Positions 53,104 to 61,957 of a DNA stretch of 64,000 bases are shown one piece after another; the first letter of the stretch is position 1, and every line of letters starts with the position of its first letter. The position numbers and the translations under genes were made by a program. The stretch lies in assembly GCA_046710535.1 (NCBI GenBank), contig JBKEHH010000014.1:19329-83328 (forward strand). Reading direction: 5' to 3'. The stretch is from CAWVSB01 sp046710535 (GTDB lineage Bacteria > Pseudomonadota > Gammaproteobacteria > Pseudomonadales > CAWVSB01). Below the pieces are notes generated by a model, which worked only from the letters and a program-made list of their open reading frames with translations, had not been told where the DNA came from and did no database searches.

Positions 53104-54598
53104 TGGGTTGCTCGACAGCGAGGCGAAGTACTTCTTCGATATTGGTTTCTAGATTTGATACTTTTTCTAGCCCTGAAGTTACCAGCGATCGATGGTCGTT
53201 GGGCAGTTGCTGCGCAATGACTTGCTCGCTTTCAGCTTTCGTAATGAGGTGTTTGAGTTTGTCGTCAATAATTACGAGTTCATATACAGCACTGCGGCCA
53301 TAAAACCCTGTGTTGTTACACTCTGCGCATCCCTCTGGATGGGCTAGTTCTTGTGGTGGTTTAAGTTTATAGGTATTGAAGATATCGATTTCGTGCACTG
53401 TGATTGGACGAATAATTTTGCAGTTATCACAAAGCTTTCGCACCAGTCTCTGAGCCATTACAGCGCTTAGACTGGAAGCTAGCAAATAGGATTCGACCCC
53501 CATATTGGTTAAGCGAGTAATCGCCCCAACAGCAGTATTTGTATGAAGCGTTGATAGGACGAGGTGGCCAGTGAGGCTAGCCTGTACGCCTATAGATGCC
53601 GTCTCGTTGTCTCGTATTTCCCCTATCAATATAACGTCTGGGTCTTGTCTAAGCATTGATCTTAAGCCGCTGGCAAATGTCATGCCAGATTTTTCATTGA
53701 CTTGTGTTTGAGAGATGCCTTCTATATCGTATTCGATTGGGTCCTCAATAGTCAGGATATTACGTCGTAGCATGTCGATCGATTGGAGTGCTGCATATAG
53801 TGTTGTGGTTTTGCCCGAACCTGTCGGGCCTGTCACTAGAATAATACCGTGCGGTTGAGCAATAAGCTTTTTGATGCTGCCCAGTAGTTGAGCATCCATG
53901 CCTAAATTCGTTAGTTCGTAATTATTAGCGCCGTGAGCAAGTAAACGCATAACGATACGCTCACTTCTTTTTGTCGGCAGTGAAGATACTCGTACATCCA
54001 TATCCGTGCCTAGTAATTGCATGGAGAAGCGGCCGTCTTGAGGTTTTCTCTTTTCAGCAATATCCATTTTCGACATCACTTTAATGCGCGATAATAAAAG
54101 ATGGCCAATACTTCGATGCACCGATGCTGCTGACTGCAATACCCCGTCTACACGATAGCGAATCGTTAACTTGTCTTTACTGGTATCAATATGAATGTCT
54201 GACGCACGGCGTTTTAATGCTTCAACAAGCATAGCATTGACGAGTCTGATAACTGGAGCTGCATCCTCGCTATCTAGTAAATCAACTTTGTTGCCAATAT
54301 CTAGCAGCGCATCACTTAACCCTTCGTTACCTGATAATGTATTTGCATCGGCAAATTCCTTACTTTTAGTATCTTCGTAAGTTTCGTAAGTTAGCTTTGC
54401 TATGTCTTCTTGACTCAGCAATTCTAGCTTTATTGACTTGTCTAAAAAACGCCTAACTTCCGCTAGTGCAGCTATTGGCGTTTTGTCTGAATATGACACA
54501 CACGGTTGTTGGTCTAACGTGTTGACGACGATATCAAAGCGTTTAGCCCACTGAATAGGGATACTATTCATCTTCTGGGGTTTCGCTGGGCTGTTCAT
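53096..54598 (-). CDS. gspE: Type II secretion ATPase
   Basis: GspE is the hexameric ATPase that drives pseudopilus growth. The 500-residue protein has an N1/N2-type N-terminal region, Walker A VTGPTGSGKTTTLYAAL near residue 255, the Asp box TIEDPIEYDIEG, Walker B LIGEIRDNETASIG and the His box HLVLSTLHTNTA. It also has the tetra-cysteine zinc finger, CDNCK and CAECNNTGFYGR near 395-440. All key motifs are intact. It overlaps gspD by 35 bases and gspL by 8, so this is one transcript. Confidence 0.96.
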   Translation of the reverse strand: MNSPAKPQKMNSIPIQWAKRFDIVVNTLDQQPCVSYSDKTPIAALAEVRRFLDKSIKLELLSQEDIAKLTYETYEDTKSKEFADANTLSGNEGLSDALLDIGNKVDLLDSEDAAPVIRLVNAMLVEALKRRASDIHIDTSKDKLTIRYRVDGVLQSAASVHRSIGHLLLSRIKVMSKMDIAEKRKPQDGRFSMQLLGTDMDVRVSSLPTKRSERIVMRLLAHGANNYELTNLGMDAQLLGSIKKLIAQPHGIILVTGPTGSGKTTTLYAALQSIDMLRRNILTIEDPIEYDIEGISQTQVNEKSGMTFASGLRSMLRQDPDVILIGEIRDNETASIGVQASLTGHLVLSTLHTNTAVGAITRLTNMGVESYLLASSLSAVMAQRLVRKLCDNCKIIRPITVHEIDIFNTYKLKPPQELAHPEGCAECNNTGFYGRSAVYELVIIDDKLKHLITKAESEQVIAQQLPNDHRSLVTSGLEKVSNLETNIEEVLRLAVEQPND

Positions 54599-56534
54599 TA
54601 ACTTCTGAGGGCTGTTTGTTGGCAGCCCTATTTTGCTCTATAAATTCTTCTAACACTGAACCTGAACCAGGCAGTAAGAAATTATCAAGATCTTCATTCA
54701 TGTCGTACTGATTTAGCTGCATTTGTTTGTAACGCTTTTTCGTCACTAAGTTGTTATCACTTTCTGTGTACAATATTTTTGGGTGTAAAAATACCATCAG
54801 GTTTTTCTTGACGATTTTATCGGAGGTGCTTTTAAATAGGCGCCCCAAATATGGAATATCACCGAGCAAGGGGATTTTACTTTCCGTCTGAGTGATCTCA
54901 TCGCGAATTAATCCGCCTAATACTAAAATCGCATCATCATCAATTAACACATGAGTATTGATAGCACGCTTGTTGGTGACGATATCAGCTGTGGTAGCAG
55001 AGGTATCCGAGATGCTTTCTACAGTCTGATTGACTTCGAGATTAATTGAACCGTCATTATTAATACGCGGTTTAACTTTAAGCGTGACACCAATATCTTG
55101 GCGCTGAATAGTTTGAAATGGATTGTCGGTTGAAGATGATGCATTGGTAGATTGTCCGGTAATAAACGGTACGTTTTCTCCGACCAATATTTCAGCCTCT
55201 TCATTGTCTAGCACAACAATGGTTGGTGTAGATAACACGTTCGCAGCCGTATCGTTTTCGAGTGCGCGTATCATGGCGCGTAACTGGTCGTCTTTAAACA
55301 ACCCCAATGTTAGTCCTGACGCTATGGTAGGAGGGGATATGATATTGATATTCTTGGTGATAGTGTTTTGCCCTGCAAATACACCGTCGCTAGGAACATC
55401 GGTTTGCCATTGTATTCCTAAATCTTTTAGTCGTTCTTCGTTAACCTCGACAATCAGAGCTTCCACAAGTACTTGCGCTCTGCGAATATCCAATTGATCG
55501 ATAATAGCGCGAAGCGACTTGATAATGTCGGGTGAGCCGGTGATAACCAGTGAGTTGGTTTGTTCATTGATTTCTATGGTAGTTTCGATGCGCTCACCAG
55601 GAGAGCTAACATTGCTTCGTAGCCCTGTGGCAACAGCTCGTAATGTCGGCATAAGTTTTGCGGCTTCAACATAATTGAGAAAAATAACTTGCGCATTTCC
55701 CTGGGTGTCTTGTGGGTTATCTAGCCTTCCTATGAGTATGCGCAACTGTCTTTTTTCAGACGAATTTCCAGCGATCAATATGCTATTAGTTCTTGGCTCC
55801 GCCACAATGGTGATTTTGCTATTCGCCGATGATTTTTGCTTAGCAGTTATTTTATTCAGTATGTCGACAATCTTGCCGGCATCTGCATAGTTAATAGCAA
55901 TAATCTCTGCGTCAACATCACTGGTAATGTCGAGCTTGCTAATGATCGTAAGCAAATGTTCAATTTGTTGGTAGCGGCCAGAAATTATCAACGAATTCGT
56001 GCTGGGTTCAGCAATCAGCGAGCTGCCTTTGGCCGCGAGAGGTTTTACCAGATTGATGGTCTCGCTGGCATCAATATGCTTTAGACGAACTATTTTGGTG
56101 ATGTTGTTTTCACTGGCTTGTGAAGATGACTTCTCATCAATCAGGGGGCTAGTGGGTTCAGTACCATTTGGAATTATTTTGATGACATCATCAAGCTCAA
56201 TGGCTGAATAGCCGTGAACTTCTAATGTTGATAAGAAAACGTCATAAGCTTCTTTCTTGCTCATCGGATCACCCGCCAAAATAGTGACCTGACCGCTAAC
56301 CGACGGATGAATGACGATATTTTTGGTTACCAGAGTTGATGCCCAACGAATAAGTTCGCGAATATCGCCTTGCTCCATAGAAATCGAGATATTTCTTTCT
56401 TGGGATTGTTCAGCTGTAATGGCGTCAGTGGGTATGACTACTAGCACTGTGGTCAAAAAAATCATGACAAAGCTGTTGAGCCTATGGTTAACCCTTGACG
56501 CAAACGCTTTTTTAATTGATGGGGTAAACAGCAT
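54564..56534 (-). CDS. gspD: Type II secretion outer-membrane secretin
   Basis: GspD forms the ring-shaped outer-membrane exit channel. The 656-residue protein has a signal segment near residue 20-42, the N0 domain (ISMEQGDIRELIRWASTLVT), N1-N3 repeats (for example NSLIISGRYQQIEHLLTIIS and NSLVITGSPDIIKSLRAIID), and the secretin core with VPFITGQSTNASSSTDNPFQ and VLGGLIRDEITQTESKIPLL. A C-terminal S-like tail rich in Asn and Glu follows. The long first part suggests the start at 56534 may be a little early. Confidence 0.95.
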   Translation of the reverse strand: MLFTPSIKKAFASRVNHRLNSFVMIFLTTVLVVIPTDAITAEQSQERNISISMEQGDIRELIRWASTLVTKNIVIHPSVSGQVTILAGDPMSKKEAYDVFLSTLEVHGYSAIELDDVIKIIPNGTEPTSPLIDEKSSSQASENNITKIVRLKHIDASETINLVKPLAAKGSSLIAEPSTNSLIISGRYQQIEHLLTIISKLDITSDVDAEIIAINYADAGKIVDILNKITAKQKSSANSKITIVAEPRTNSILIAGNSSEKRQLRILIGRLDNPQDTQGNAQVIFLNYVEAAKLMPTLRAVATGLRSNVSSPGERIETTIEINEQTNSLVITGSPDIIKSLRAIIDQLDIRRAQVLVEALIVEVNEERLKDLGIQWQTDVPSDGVFAGQNTITKNINIISPPTIASGLTLGLFKDDQLRAMIRALENDTAANVLSTPTIVVLDNEEAEILVGENVPFITGQSTNASSSTDNPFQTIQRQDIGVTLKVKPRINNDGSINLEVNQTVESISDTSATTADIVTNKRAINTHVLIDDDAILVLGGLIRDEITQTESKIPLLGDIPYLGRLFKSTSDKIVKKNLMVFLHPKILYTESDNNLVTKKRYKQMQLNQYDMNEDLDNFLLPGSGSVLEEFIEQNRAANKQPSEVNEQPSETPEDE

Positions 56535-56549
56535 AAAATGAAAAATCCT

Positions 56550-57197
56550 TTATTGATCTCTTTTGGCGCGAAGTTTTCCCAGTCGATCACTAAGTTGGGA
56601 ATAATTCTCTGAACTTCGCCTTACCAGCGGCTGCTGTTGCAGAGATGTATTTCGACCTAGGTTTTCGGCAGGCGTTGATACGGTTGGTTGATTGGTTGGC
56701 GTGGTGTAATGTGCATTATTATTTTTGTTAGACGCTAGCGCTTTTGCAGTAGGAAGCAACAGTGTTTCAAAGGCATCATCGCGTTTGATAGTGACTCGGT
56801 CGCTAAAGACCTCATGTAATGTCACGCCATCGGCGATGGTATCTTGTGTTAAAAACAGTTTTGCAGTGTTACGGGCGATAGCTATCAGCGCAGAGGAGTT
56901 TTCAGAGTTCTTTTTTACAAAGGTCGCAACTAAGCGTAGATCAAGATTTGTGGTCGGCAGGGCTTTAGGTGCCTTTATTGTTTTAACTGATTCGGCTTTT
57001 CCAAAAGGATGCAGGTCTGCAATCGAACTCAGTTTTAAGGCAGTACTATTTTGAGCGCTTGTTGTAAGTTCTGTTAATGCCAAATCGTATGCTACCGGGG
57101 TAGATAGCGCAGGCGCCAAATTGGCTATTAGAGTATAGCCAATCATGACGGTGGCGAGGATTATCGCACTTGCTGTTGTGGTCGTCGAAGATGACAT
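56550..57197 (-). CDS. gspC: Type II secretion system protein C, short form
   Basis: The 215-residue protein has one membrane helix (SAIILATVMIGYTLIANLAP) and a homology region (LRLVATFVKKNSENSSALIAIARNTAKLFLT-type strands) that contacts the GspD N0 domain. It lacks the C-terminal PDZ or coiled-coil domain of full GspC (about 280 residues), ending in a Ser/Gln/Arg-rich tail. Position at the head of gspC-D-E and the HR domain support the call. It faces gspF across a 195-base divergent promoter gap. Confidence 0.82.
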   Translation of the reverse strand: MSSSTTTTASAIILATVMIGYTLIANLAPALSTPVAYDLALTELTTSAQNSTALKLSSIADLHPFGKAESVKTIKAPKALPTTNLDLRLVATFVKKNSENSSALIAIARNTAKLFLTQDTIADGVTLHEVFSDRVTIKRDDAFETLLLPTAKALASNKNNNAHYTTPTNQPTVSTPAENLGRNTSLQQQPLVRRSSENYSQLSDRLGKLRAKRDQ

Positions 57198-57392
57198 TCG
57201 ATGGTCTAGTCCATTAAATTACGCTAGTAACAGTATTCATTCCTGCAACAGATCGTTACAATCAGCTGCTTAGTATAATTTACCCTAAGATAAGTTCGCT
57301 ATCGTAATCTTTTCAGACTTGACTCACAAGGATAGCTTCGAGGGTAGTAGGTTGTTGTCCTACTTAAAGGAACAGGAGTTAAATAAGGGAAA

Positions 57393-58610
57393 ATGCCTCG
57401 TTATCGTTATAAAGCCATAGATGTGAATGGTGCCTTGCTCAATGGTGAGCTTGAAGGAGTAAGCGAGAGAGAAGCGCGGCAGAGCCTGCGCGACACGGCG
57501 TTAAAACCCGTTGAAATATGGCAGATCAAAGAGTATCGACAATTCACTGATTATTTTAGTCGCCATAGCAACGCGCCCCCCAAGCTAAATTCTGCAGATC
57601 TTGCTGAAATCACGCGTCAACTAGCAACATTATTAGGTTCTGGTATGTCGCTAGATCAATCGCTCGGTGCGATTGCGTTATCCAGTGAGAATACTGCCAA
57701 GTCAGTGATCAACGAACTTAAAGTGTCAGTATTGGAGGGGCAAAGTTTAGCAAATAGTATGATGCGCTTTCCCAAAGCGTTTCCAACAATGTATAGCGCG
57801 ATGATTGCATCAGCGGAACAATCAGGAAATTTAGAGTCAGTTTTAGAAGAGCTGGCTGATTACACGCAAGAACAGCATGACAATACACGTAAGATTCAAA
57901 CCGCATTGATTTATCCTGTCATGTTAGTGGTGTTGGCGATTGTGATTGTCGCTGCGCTGTTAACGTGGGTGGTTCCAGATATTGTCGCGGTGTTTGACGA
58001 GCAAGGGCAGAGTTTGCCATGGATGACCAAGGCGTTAATGGCCGTTAGTTACTTTTTTAGTCACTATTGGTTTTTGATGCTTGTTGGCATTATTTTAGTA
58101 GTTGTTCTAATACGTCTTTTGCTGCGTAAAACTGAATATCGATTACGGTGGGATAAAGCATTCCTATCGCTTCCTTTGTTTGGCGATTTATCGCGCGGAA
58201 TAAATTTAAGCCGCTTTGTTAATACCTTGCATAATTTGGTTGCCAGCGGCGTGCCTTTGGTTGATAGCTTAAGTATTGCTTGTGAAGTGTTGACCAACCA
58301 GCATTTAAAATTTCATATTTTAGCAGCTGCAATAAACGTGCAAGAAGGTGAAAGCTTGCATGTGGCGCTTAACAACACACAAGAGTTTCCGTCATTGATG
58401 ATTCATATGATTCATAACGGCGAGGTGTCAGGAGAGCTGCAGCGCATGCTGGCAAAAGCAGCGCTATTACAGCAGCGTAAAGTGGATCAAACATTGGCGA
58501 CCGCAATTAGCCTATTTGAACCTGTTGCATTGTTAGTGATGGGCGTGATGGTGATGGCAATTGTTGTGGCTATATTGCAGCCGATTTTTGGATTGAATGA
58601 ACTCGTCTAA
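57393..58610 (+). CDS. gspF: Type II secretion inner-membrane platform protein
   Basis: The 405-residue protein has the GspF pattern: an N-terminal helical domain (YRYKAIDVNGALLNGELEGV), two repeated T2SSF domains and three membrane helices (for example YPVMLVVLAIVIVAALLTWV). It also has the family segments ASGVPLVDSLSIACEVLTN and MIHNGEVSGELQRMLAKAA. It is the polytopic core that contacts GspE and GspL. Its ribosome site is AAGGGA, 5 bases before the ATG. It begins the rightward arm, which is the unusual split of the operon. Confidence 0.95.
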   Translation: MPRYRYKAIDVNGALLNGELEGVSEREARQSLRDTALKPVEIWQIKEYRQFTDYFSRHSNAPPKLNSADLAEITRQLATLLGSGMSLDQSLGAIALSSENTAKSVINELKVSVLEGQSLANSMMRFPKAFPTMYSAMIASAEQSGNLESVLEELADYTQEQHDNTRKIQTALIYPVMLVVLAIVIVAALLTWVVPDIVAVFDEQGQSLPWMTKALMAVSYFFSHYWFLMLVGIILVVVLIRLLLRKTEYRLRWDKAFLSLPLFGDLSRGINLSRFVNTLHNLVASGVPLVDSLSIACEVLTNQHLKFHILAAAINVQEGESLHVALNNTQEFPSLMIHMIHNGEVSGELQRMLAKAALLQQRKVDQTLATAISLFEPVALLVMGVMVMAIVVAILQPIFGLNELV

Positions 58611-58629
58611 TTTGGGTACAGGGTAATAC

Positions 58630-59079
58630 ATGAGAAGCAACGGTATGCAGGATAAGAAGCAAGCAGGTTTTACATTAATCGAGATTATGGTGGTGGTGGT
58701 CATTATCAGCGTATTGGTAGGTATGTTGGCGCCTAATATTGTCGGTAGGGCGGATGAGGCGAGGGTAACAGCGGCTAAATTCGATATCAGCGCATTAGTT
58801 GAAGCGTTTGATATGTATAAATTGGACAATTATCAATACCCTAGCACCGATCAAGGCCTGCAAGCATTGATCTCCAAGCCTAGCGGCAGCCCTGATGCCA
58901 AAAATTGGCGAGAAGGTGGCTATATTAAAAAGCGCGATGTGCCTAAAGACCCTTGGGGTAATGAATATCTATATATCAGTCCAGGGGTGGACGGGCCTTA
59001 TGATTTATTTTCCTTTGCAGCCGATGGTGCAGAAGGCGGCGAAGGCGACAATGCTGATATCGGGAATTGGAATTTGTAG
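58630..59079 (+). CDS. gspG: Major pseudopilin
   Basis: GspG is the main pseudopilus subunit. The 149-residue preprotein has the prepilin peptidase site AG/FTLIEIMVVVVIISVLVG, then the calcium-binding C-terminal fold with NYQYPSTDQGLQALISKPSG and DPWGNEYLYISPGVDGPYDL. Cleavage leaves Phe first, with the +5 Glu present. It has the tail NADIGNWN typical of GspG. It follows gspF after 19 bases. Confidence 0.96.
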   Translation: MRSNGMQDKKQAGFTLIEIMVVVVIISVLVGMLAPNIVGRADEARVTAAKFDISALVEAFDMYKLDNYQYPSTDQGLQALISKPSGSPDAKNWREGGYIKKRDVPKDPWGNEYLYISPGVDGPYDLFSFAADGAEGGEGDNADIGNWNL

Positions 59080-59588
59080 TGAAGTTAAAGGCTAGATCAT
59101 TAGGATTTACCTTAATTGAGTTACTGATAGTACTGTTAATTGTAAGTGTCGTGCTATCAATGATTACAGTCAGTTTCTACGATGGGAAACGTCAGCGCAT
59201 CGATCAAGAGTTATTGTCTTTAAAACGACAGTTGAACAGGCTTCGCTTTGACGCATTGTACGAATCATCATCTGTCAAAATTACATTTTCTGAAAATAGC
59301 TATATCATCAAAAACTGGTCAGCGCAGGTAGGCGATTGGATTGCAGAAAGCACTGATGGAAAAGAGGGCTACTGGTTACCTGAAGATATCATTATGTCTG
59401 TTAAATTTGATATAAATGATGGGCAAAGTTACACCGCTCAATCGGGTGTTGATCAGAATCAATCAGTGGGTTTATTAATATTGTCAGCCGAAGGCGGTGT
59501 ACCGTCAGTCGTTACTTTGCGATCTATTTCTATGGATTACGAGAGGTCAATTGTTTTCGATGGCATTAACGAGTTTGTTGTCCGATGA
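59079..59588 (+). CDS. gspH: Minor pseudopilin H
   Basis: The protein of about 169 residues has a prepilin site SLG/FTLIELLIVLLIVSVVLS and the beta-rich GspH/FimT-like C-terminus. I take the start as the GTG at 59079 that overlaps the gspG stop (TAGTG), with GGA at 59069-59071 as ribosome site; a TTG at 59067 is the longer option. Minor pseudopilins cap and prime the pseudopilus tip. Confidence 0.9.
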   Translation: MKLKARSLGFTLIELLIVLLIVSVVLSMITVSFYDGKRQRIDQELLSLKRQLNRLRFDALYESSSVKITFSENSYIIKNWSAQVGDWIAESTDGKEGYWLPEDIIMSVKFDINDGQSYTAQSGVDQNQSVGLLILSAEGGVPSVVTLRSISMDYERSIVFDGINEFVVR

Positions 59589-59983
59589 TGCATCAGCCTG
59601 AAAATAATTGTGGTTTTACTTTGCTGGAAGTGATGGTGGCACTAGTGATATTTGCTTTGCTATCGCTAGCGATATTGGGTTTGAATCAGCATCAATTGAT
59701 GAGATCAATAATGTTGGATGAAAAAACATCGGCTATGCGTATTGCGCAGCAGCATATGGCCAATGCGTTACTTCAATATCCTGATGTTCCTCCGCTCAAC
59801 TCAACCGATGCTGTCGATTCCTCCGGGCGTTCATTTTTGATTGAAACTAGATTGATCAAGTTGCCCGATAGTGATACTTCGCAGGTGACAATTCGCGTTA
59901 AAAACTCTTCAATAGACAGTGAATATGAATTAGCGGTGTTAACTAGTTTTACGGCTGACAACTCACCGCGTGACATTCGCTAA
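59585..59983 (+). CDS. gspI: Minor pseudopilin I
   Basis: The 132-residue preprotein has the prepilin site NNCG/FTLLEVMVALVIFALLSL and the short GspI fold with HMANALLQYPDVPPL. It overlaps gspH by 4 bases (ATGA), and its stop overlaps the gspJ ATG (TAATG), so the minor pseudopilins are coupled. It forms the tip complex with J and K. Confidence 0.93.
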   Translation: MMHQPENNCGFTLLEVMVALVIFALLSLAILGLNQHQLMRSIMLDEKTSAMRIAQQHMANALLQYPDVPPLNSTDAVDSSGRSFLIETRLIKLPDSDTSQVTIRVKNSSIDSEYELAVLTSFTADNSPRDIR

Positions 59984-60735
59984 TGAGTAGCTATTTTAGT
60001 CCGCGTCAAAGTGTCTCTCAAGTTAAGTCTTTGGGTTTTACGCTGATAGAGATGTTAGTAGCGCTGTCGATTTTTGCATTGATCAGTGTTGGCGCCTATC
60101 AAATCTTATCGCGGACGATCTTTACCCAGCAGGTGCTATCAGGCAAAGCTGTATTGGATAATAAAGAACGAAGGCTAGAGTGGTTAATGGCAAGGGATTT
60201 TCAGGCACTACTTGGTGAGAAAGCGAGATATTTACTGCCTCTTAATGAGCAACCGTTGGTGTTGGAAAATGGTGTATTGCTGAGTGTAGTACGAACAGCT
60301 GAAAATGTCCCCGGGGTTACGACAAGCGCTCTAAAGCGTATTAGTTATGTGGTTAAAAATGTCGATTCAGAACAAGGTTTAGTAGACGCTTTTGTAAGAG
60401 AGGCAGGTTTTGTTATCGCTGAAGGCGCCGAGCGCATGCAGCATCAAGTCATCATGGCGGACATTGAATTTGCCAGCTGGCGGATTAAAGGCAGCGATGG
60501 TAAATGGTATGACAATTGGCCTGTTGAGGAAGATGACTATATTTCAGACGAAGTGCAATATGAAGAACTTGAAAACAACAATGGCGCGGTGGCATCTGTA
60601 GATAGCGAGGCGCAGGCATTAAGTAGTAAAAATGAGAAAAATAAAAAAATCAATCTCCCTACTCCTGTCGGTATTGAGCTAACCATAAAGGCTATTGATA
60701 ACGACGCTCAAATACGGCTATGGGTTGTCCAGTGA
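59983..60735 (+). CDS. gspJ: Minor pseudopilin J
   Basis: The 250-residue preprotein has the prepilin site SLG/FTLIEMLVALSIFALISV and the GspJ body with ERRLEWLMARDFQALL. It has an unusually long acidic segment near residues 185-225 (EEDDYISDEVQYEEL, then a Ser/Asn/Lys-rich stretch) before the final strand GIELTIKAIDNDAQIRLWVV. The segment looks like an insert into the pseudopilin fold. Start and stop are coupled to neighbours. Confidence 0.93.
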   Translation: MSSYFSPRQSVSQVKSLGFTLIEMLVALSIFALISVGAYQILSRTIFTQQVLSGKAVLDNKERRLEWLMARDFQALLGEKARYLLPLNEQPLVLENGVLLSVVRTAENVPGVTTSALKRISYVVKNVDSEQGLVDAFVREAGFVIAEGAERMQHQVIMADIEFASWRIKGSDGKWYDNWPVEEDDYISDEVQYEELENNNGAVASVDSEAQALSSKNEKNKKINLPTPVGIELTIKAIDNDAQIRLWVVQ

Positions 60736-61655
60736 AACAGTTTAAACCTCGTAAAAATCAGCAAGGTGTTGCGCTTATCACGGTATTACTTGTGTTAGTG
60801 GTTGCCATGTTTTGGGCACGACAGTTATTTCTACTGGGGCAAGATACCACTCATCACACCAAGCAGTGGTTGAATTTAATACAGTCTCAAACATTGTCTA
60901 TAGGCGCTGAAAATTATGCGCAACAGTTATTAACCAGTGATTGGAAAAAAGACCAAGAAGCCAACATTTTTTCTGACTCGGAACATGATCTTTGGTCTAA
61001 CGTGATGTTGCCAGAGAGCTTGCTAAGTGAAAATATTGTTATCACTATTACTGATTTACAAGGCAGGTTTAATCTCAACGATTTACTGCATGCCAACGGA
61101 GAAATAAATGATGATGCCGTTAATGTATTTAGAAGCCTGCTGATTGGTCTGTATTTATCACCCAGTTATGCATCAGATTTAGCGTATCAGCTAAGAAACA
61201 CCTATTTTGAAAACAGTTACAACAGCGAAAAATCTGGTGCGGTGGGAAAAACCTTTTTTTATGATAGCTACGAGCTGCCCCGTTTTATCAATATCCCATG
61301 GAAAGAGTTGTCTCAATTGGCCCCGTTCATTACCGCTCTGCCGCCTAAGCAGCCGATAAATATCAATACGGCGCCACCTGAAATACTTATGGCTATTTTC
61401 CCAAGGTTGTCACAAAACGTAGTTGAAAGAATTGTGGCGGCTCGTCAACAAAAGCCTATAGACGACAATAAGCAAATAACAGAGCTTATCGATGTTGATT
61501 CAATGGAAAATGCTTTATACCCACTGGCACTGAAGACGCAGTATTTTGAAGTGACGGTAATACACAATAAGAATGATATTGTCAGTAAATATAGAGCGAT
61601 TTACCATCGTGATTTTACTACTGGTCAGTTGTCACGACTTTATCGGTTGTTTTAG
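60732..61655 (+). CDS. gspK: Minor pseudopilin K
   Basis: The protein of about 307 residues has the GspK start QQGVALITVLLVLVVAMFWA, in which the prepilin cleavage site is followed by Val and lacks the +5 Glu, as usual for GspK. The alpha-helical insert domain follows, with ITDLQGRFNLNDLL and the TAPPEILMAIFPRLSQNVVE region. I prefer the GTG at 60732, which overlaps the gspJ stop (GTGA), to the ATG at 60720. It completes the pseudopilus tip. Confidence 0.93.
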   Translation: MKQFKPRKNQQGVALITVLLVLVVAMFWARQLFLLGQDTTHHTKQWLNLIQSQTLSIGAENYAQQLLTSDWKKDQEANIFSDSEHDLWSNVMLPESLLSENIVITITDLQGRFNLNDLLHANGEINDDAVNVFRSLLIGLYLSPSYASDLAYQLRNTYFENSYNSEKSGAVGKTFFYDSYELPRFINIPWKELSQLAPFITALPPKQPININTAPPEILMAIFPRLSQNVVERIVAARQQKPIDDNKQITELIDVDSMENALYPLALKTQYFEVTVIHNKNDIVSKYRAIYHRDFTTGQLSRLYRLF

Positions 61656-61663
61656 GCTTGAGT

Positions 61664-61957
61664 ATGGATGCAGTTTTCTGGTTGAAATTTAAGTTGTTGC
61701 TACTGCCAGTACTGGGTGGCTTGCTGTTTATTTTAGCTTTGCCGCCTGCTGGTTTAGCATTTTTGATGCTTGTGAGCTTCGTGCCACTAATCTACGCAGT
61801 TCATAAGCTGTCTTTGGTTGACTCAATCTATGCGGGCTTTTTGTTTGGCATTACCGCGTATATTTTTATTCCGATCTCTGTCATTCCATGGGGGGCCGAT
61901 AAGGTAGTGATCGCCGTGTTGGTTTCAGGAACGTTTTTTGCTTTTTTACGTTGCTGA
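61664..61957 (+). CDS. Lnt-like apolipoprotein N-acyltransferase, N-terminal part (frame 1)
   Basis: This 97-codon frame from the ATG at 61664 encodes three or four membrane helices (LLLLPVLGGLLFILALPPAG and LAFLMLVSFVPLIYAVHKLS), as at the start of Lnt. It ends with TGA at 61955-61957. The next frame (-1) continues at 61951 without a gap and holds the rest. Together they make about 475 residues, the normal Lnt length of 480-510. The break is directly at T TTT TTA, discussed separately. It follows gspK by 8 bases in the same run. Confidence 0.7.
   Translation: MDAVFWLKFKLLLLPVLGGLLFILALPPAGLAFLMLVSFVPLIYAVHKLSLVDSIYAGFLFGITAYIFIPISVIPWGADKVVIAVLVSGTFFAFLRC
61942..61948 (+). promoter_or_regulatory. 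T TTT TTA heptamer at the Lnt-like frame break, possible -1 frameshift site
   Basis: The bases 61942-61948 read T TTT TTA in the phase X XXY YYZ of frame 1 (codons GCT TTT TTA), the canonical -1 slip site. A -1 slip leads straight into the downstream frame. A hairpin, GTTATCCA at 61981-61988 with TGGATAGC at 61996-62003, lies 32 bases further, farther than the usual 5-9. A plain one-base indel in the T run is the simpler alternative. Confidence 0.35.
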
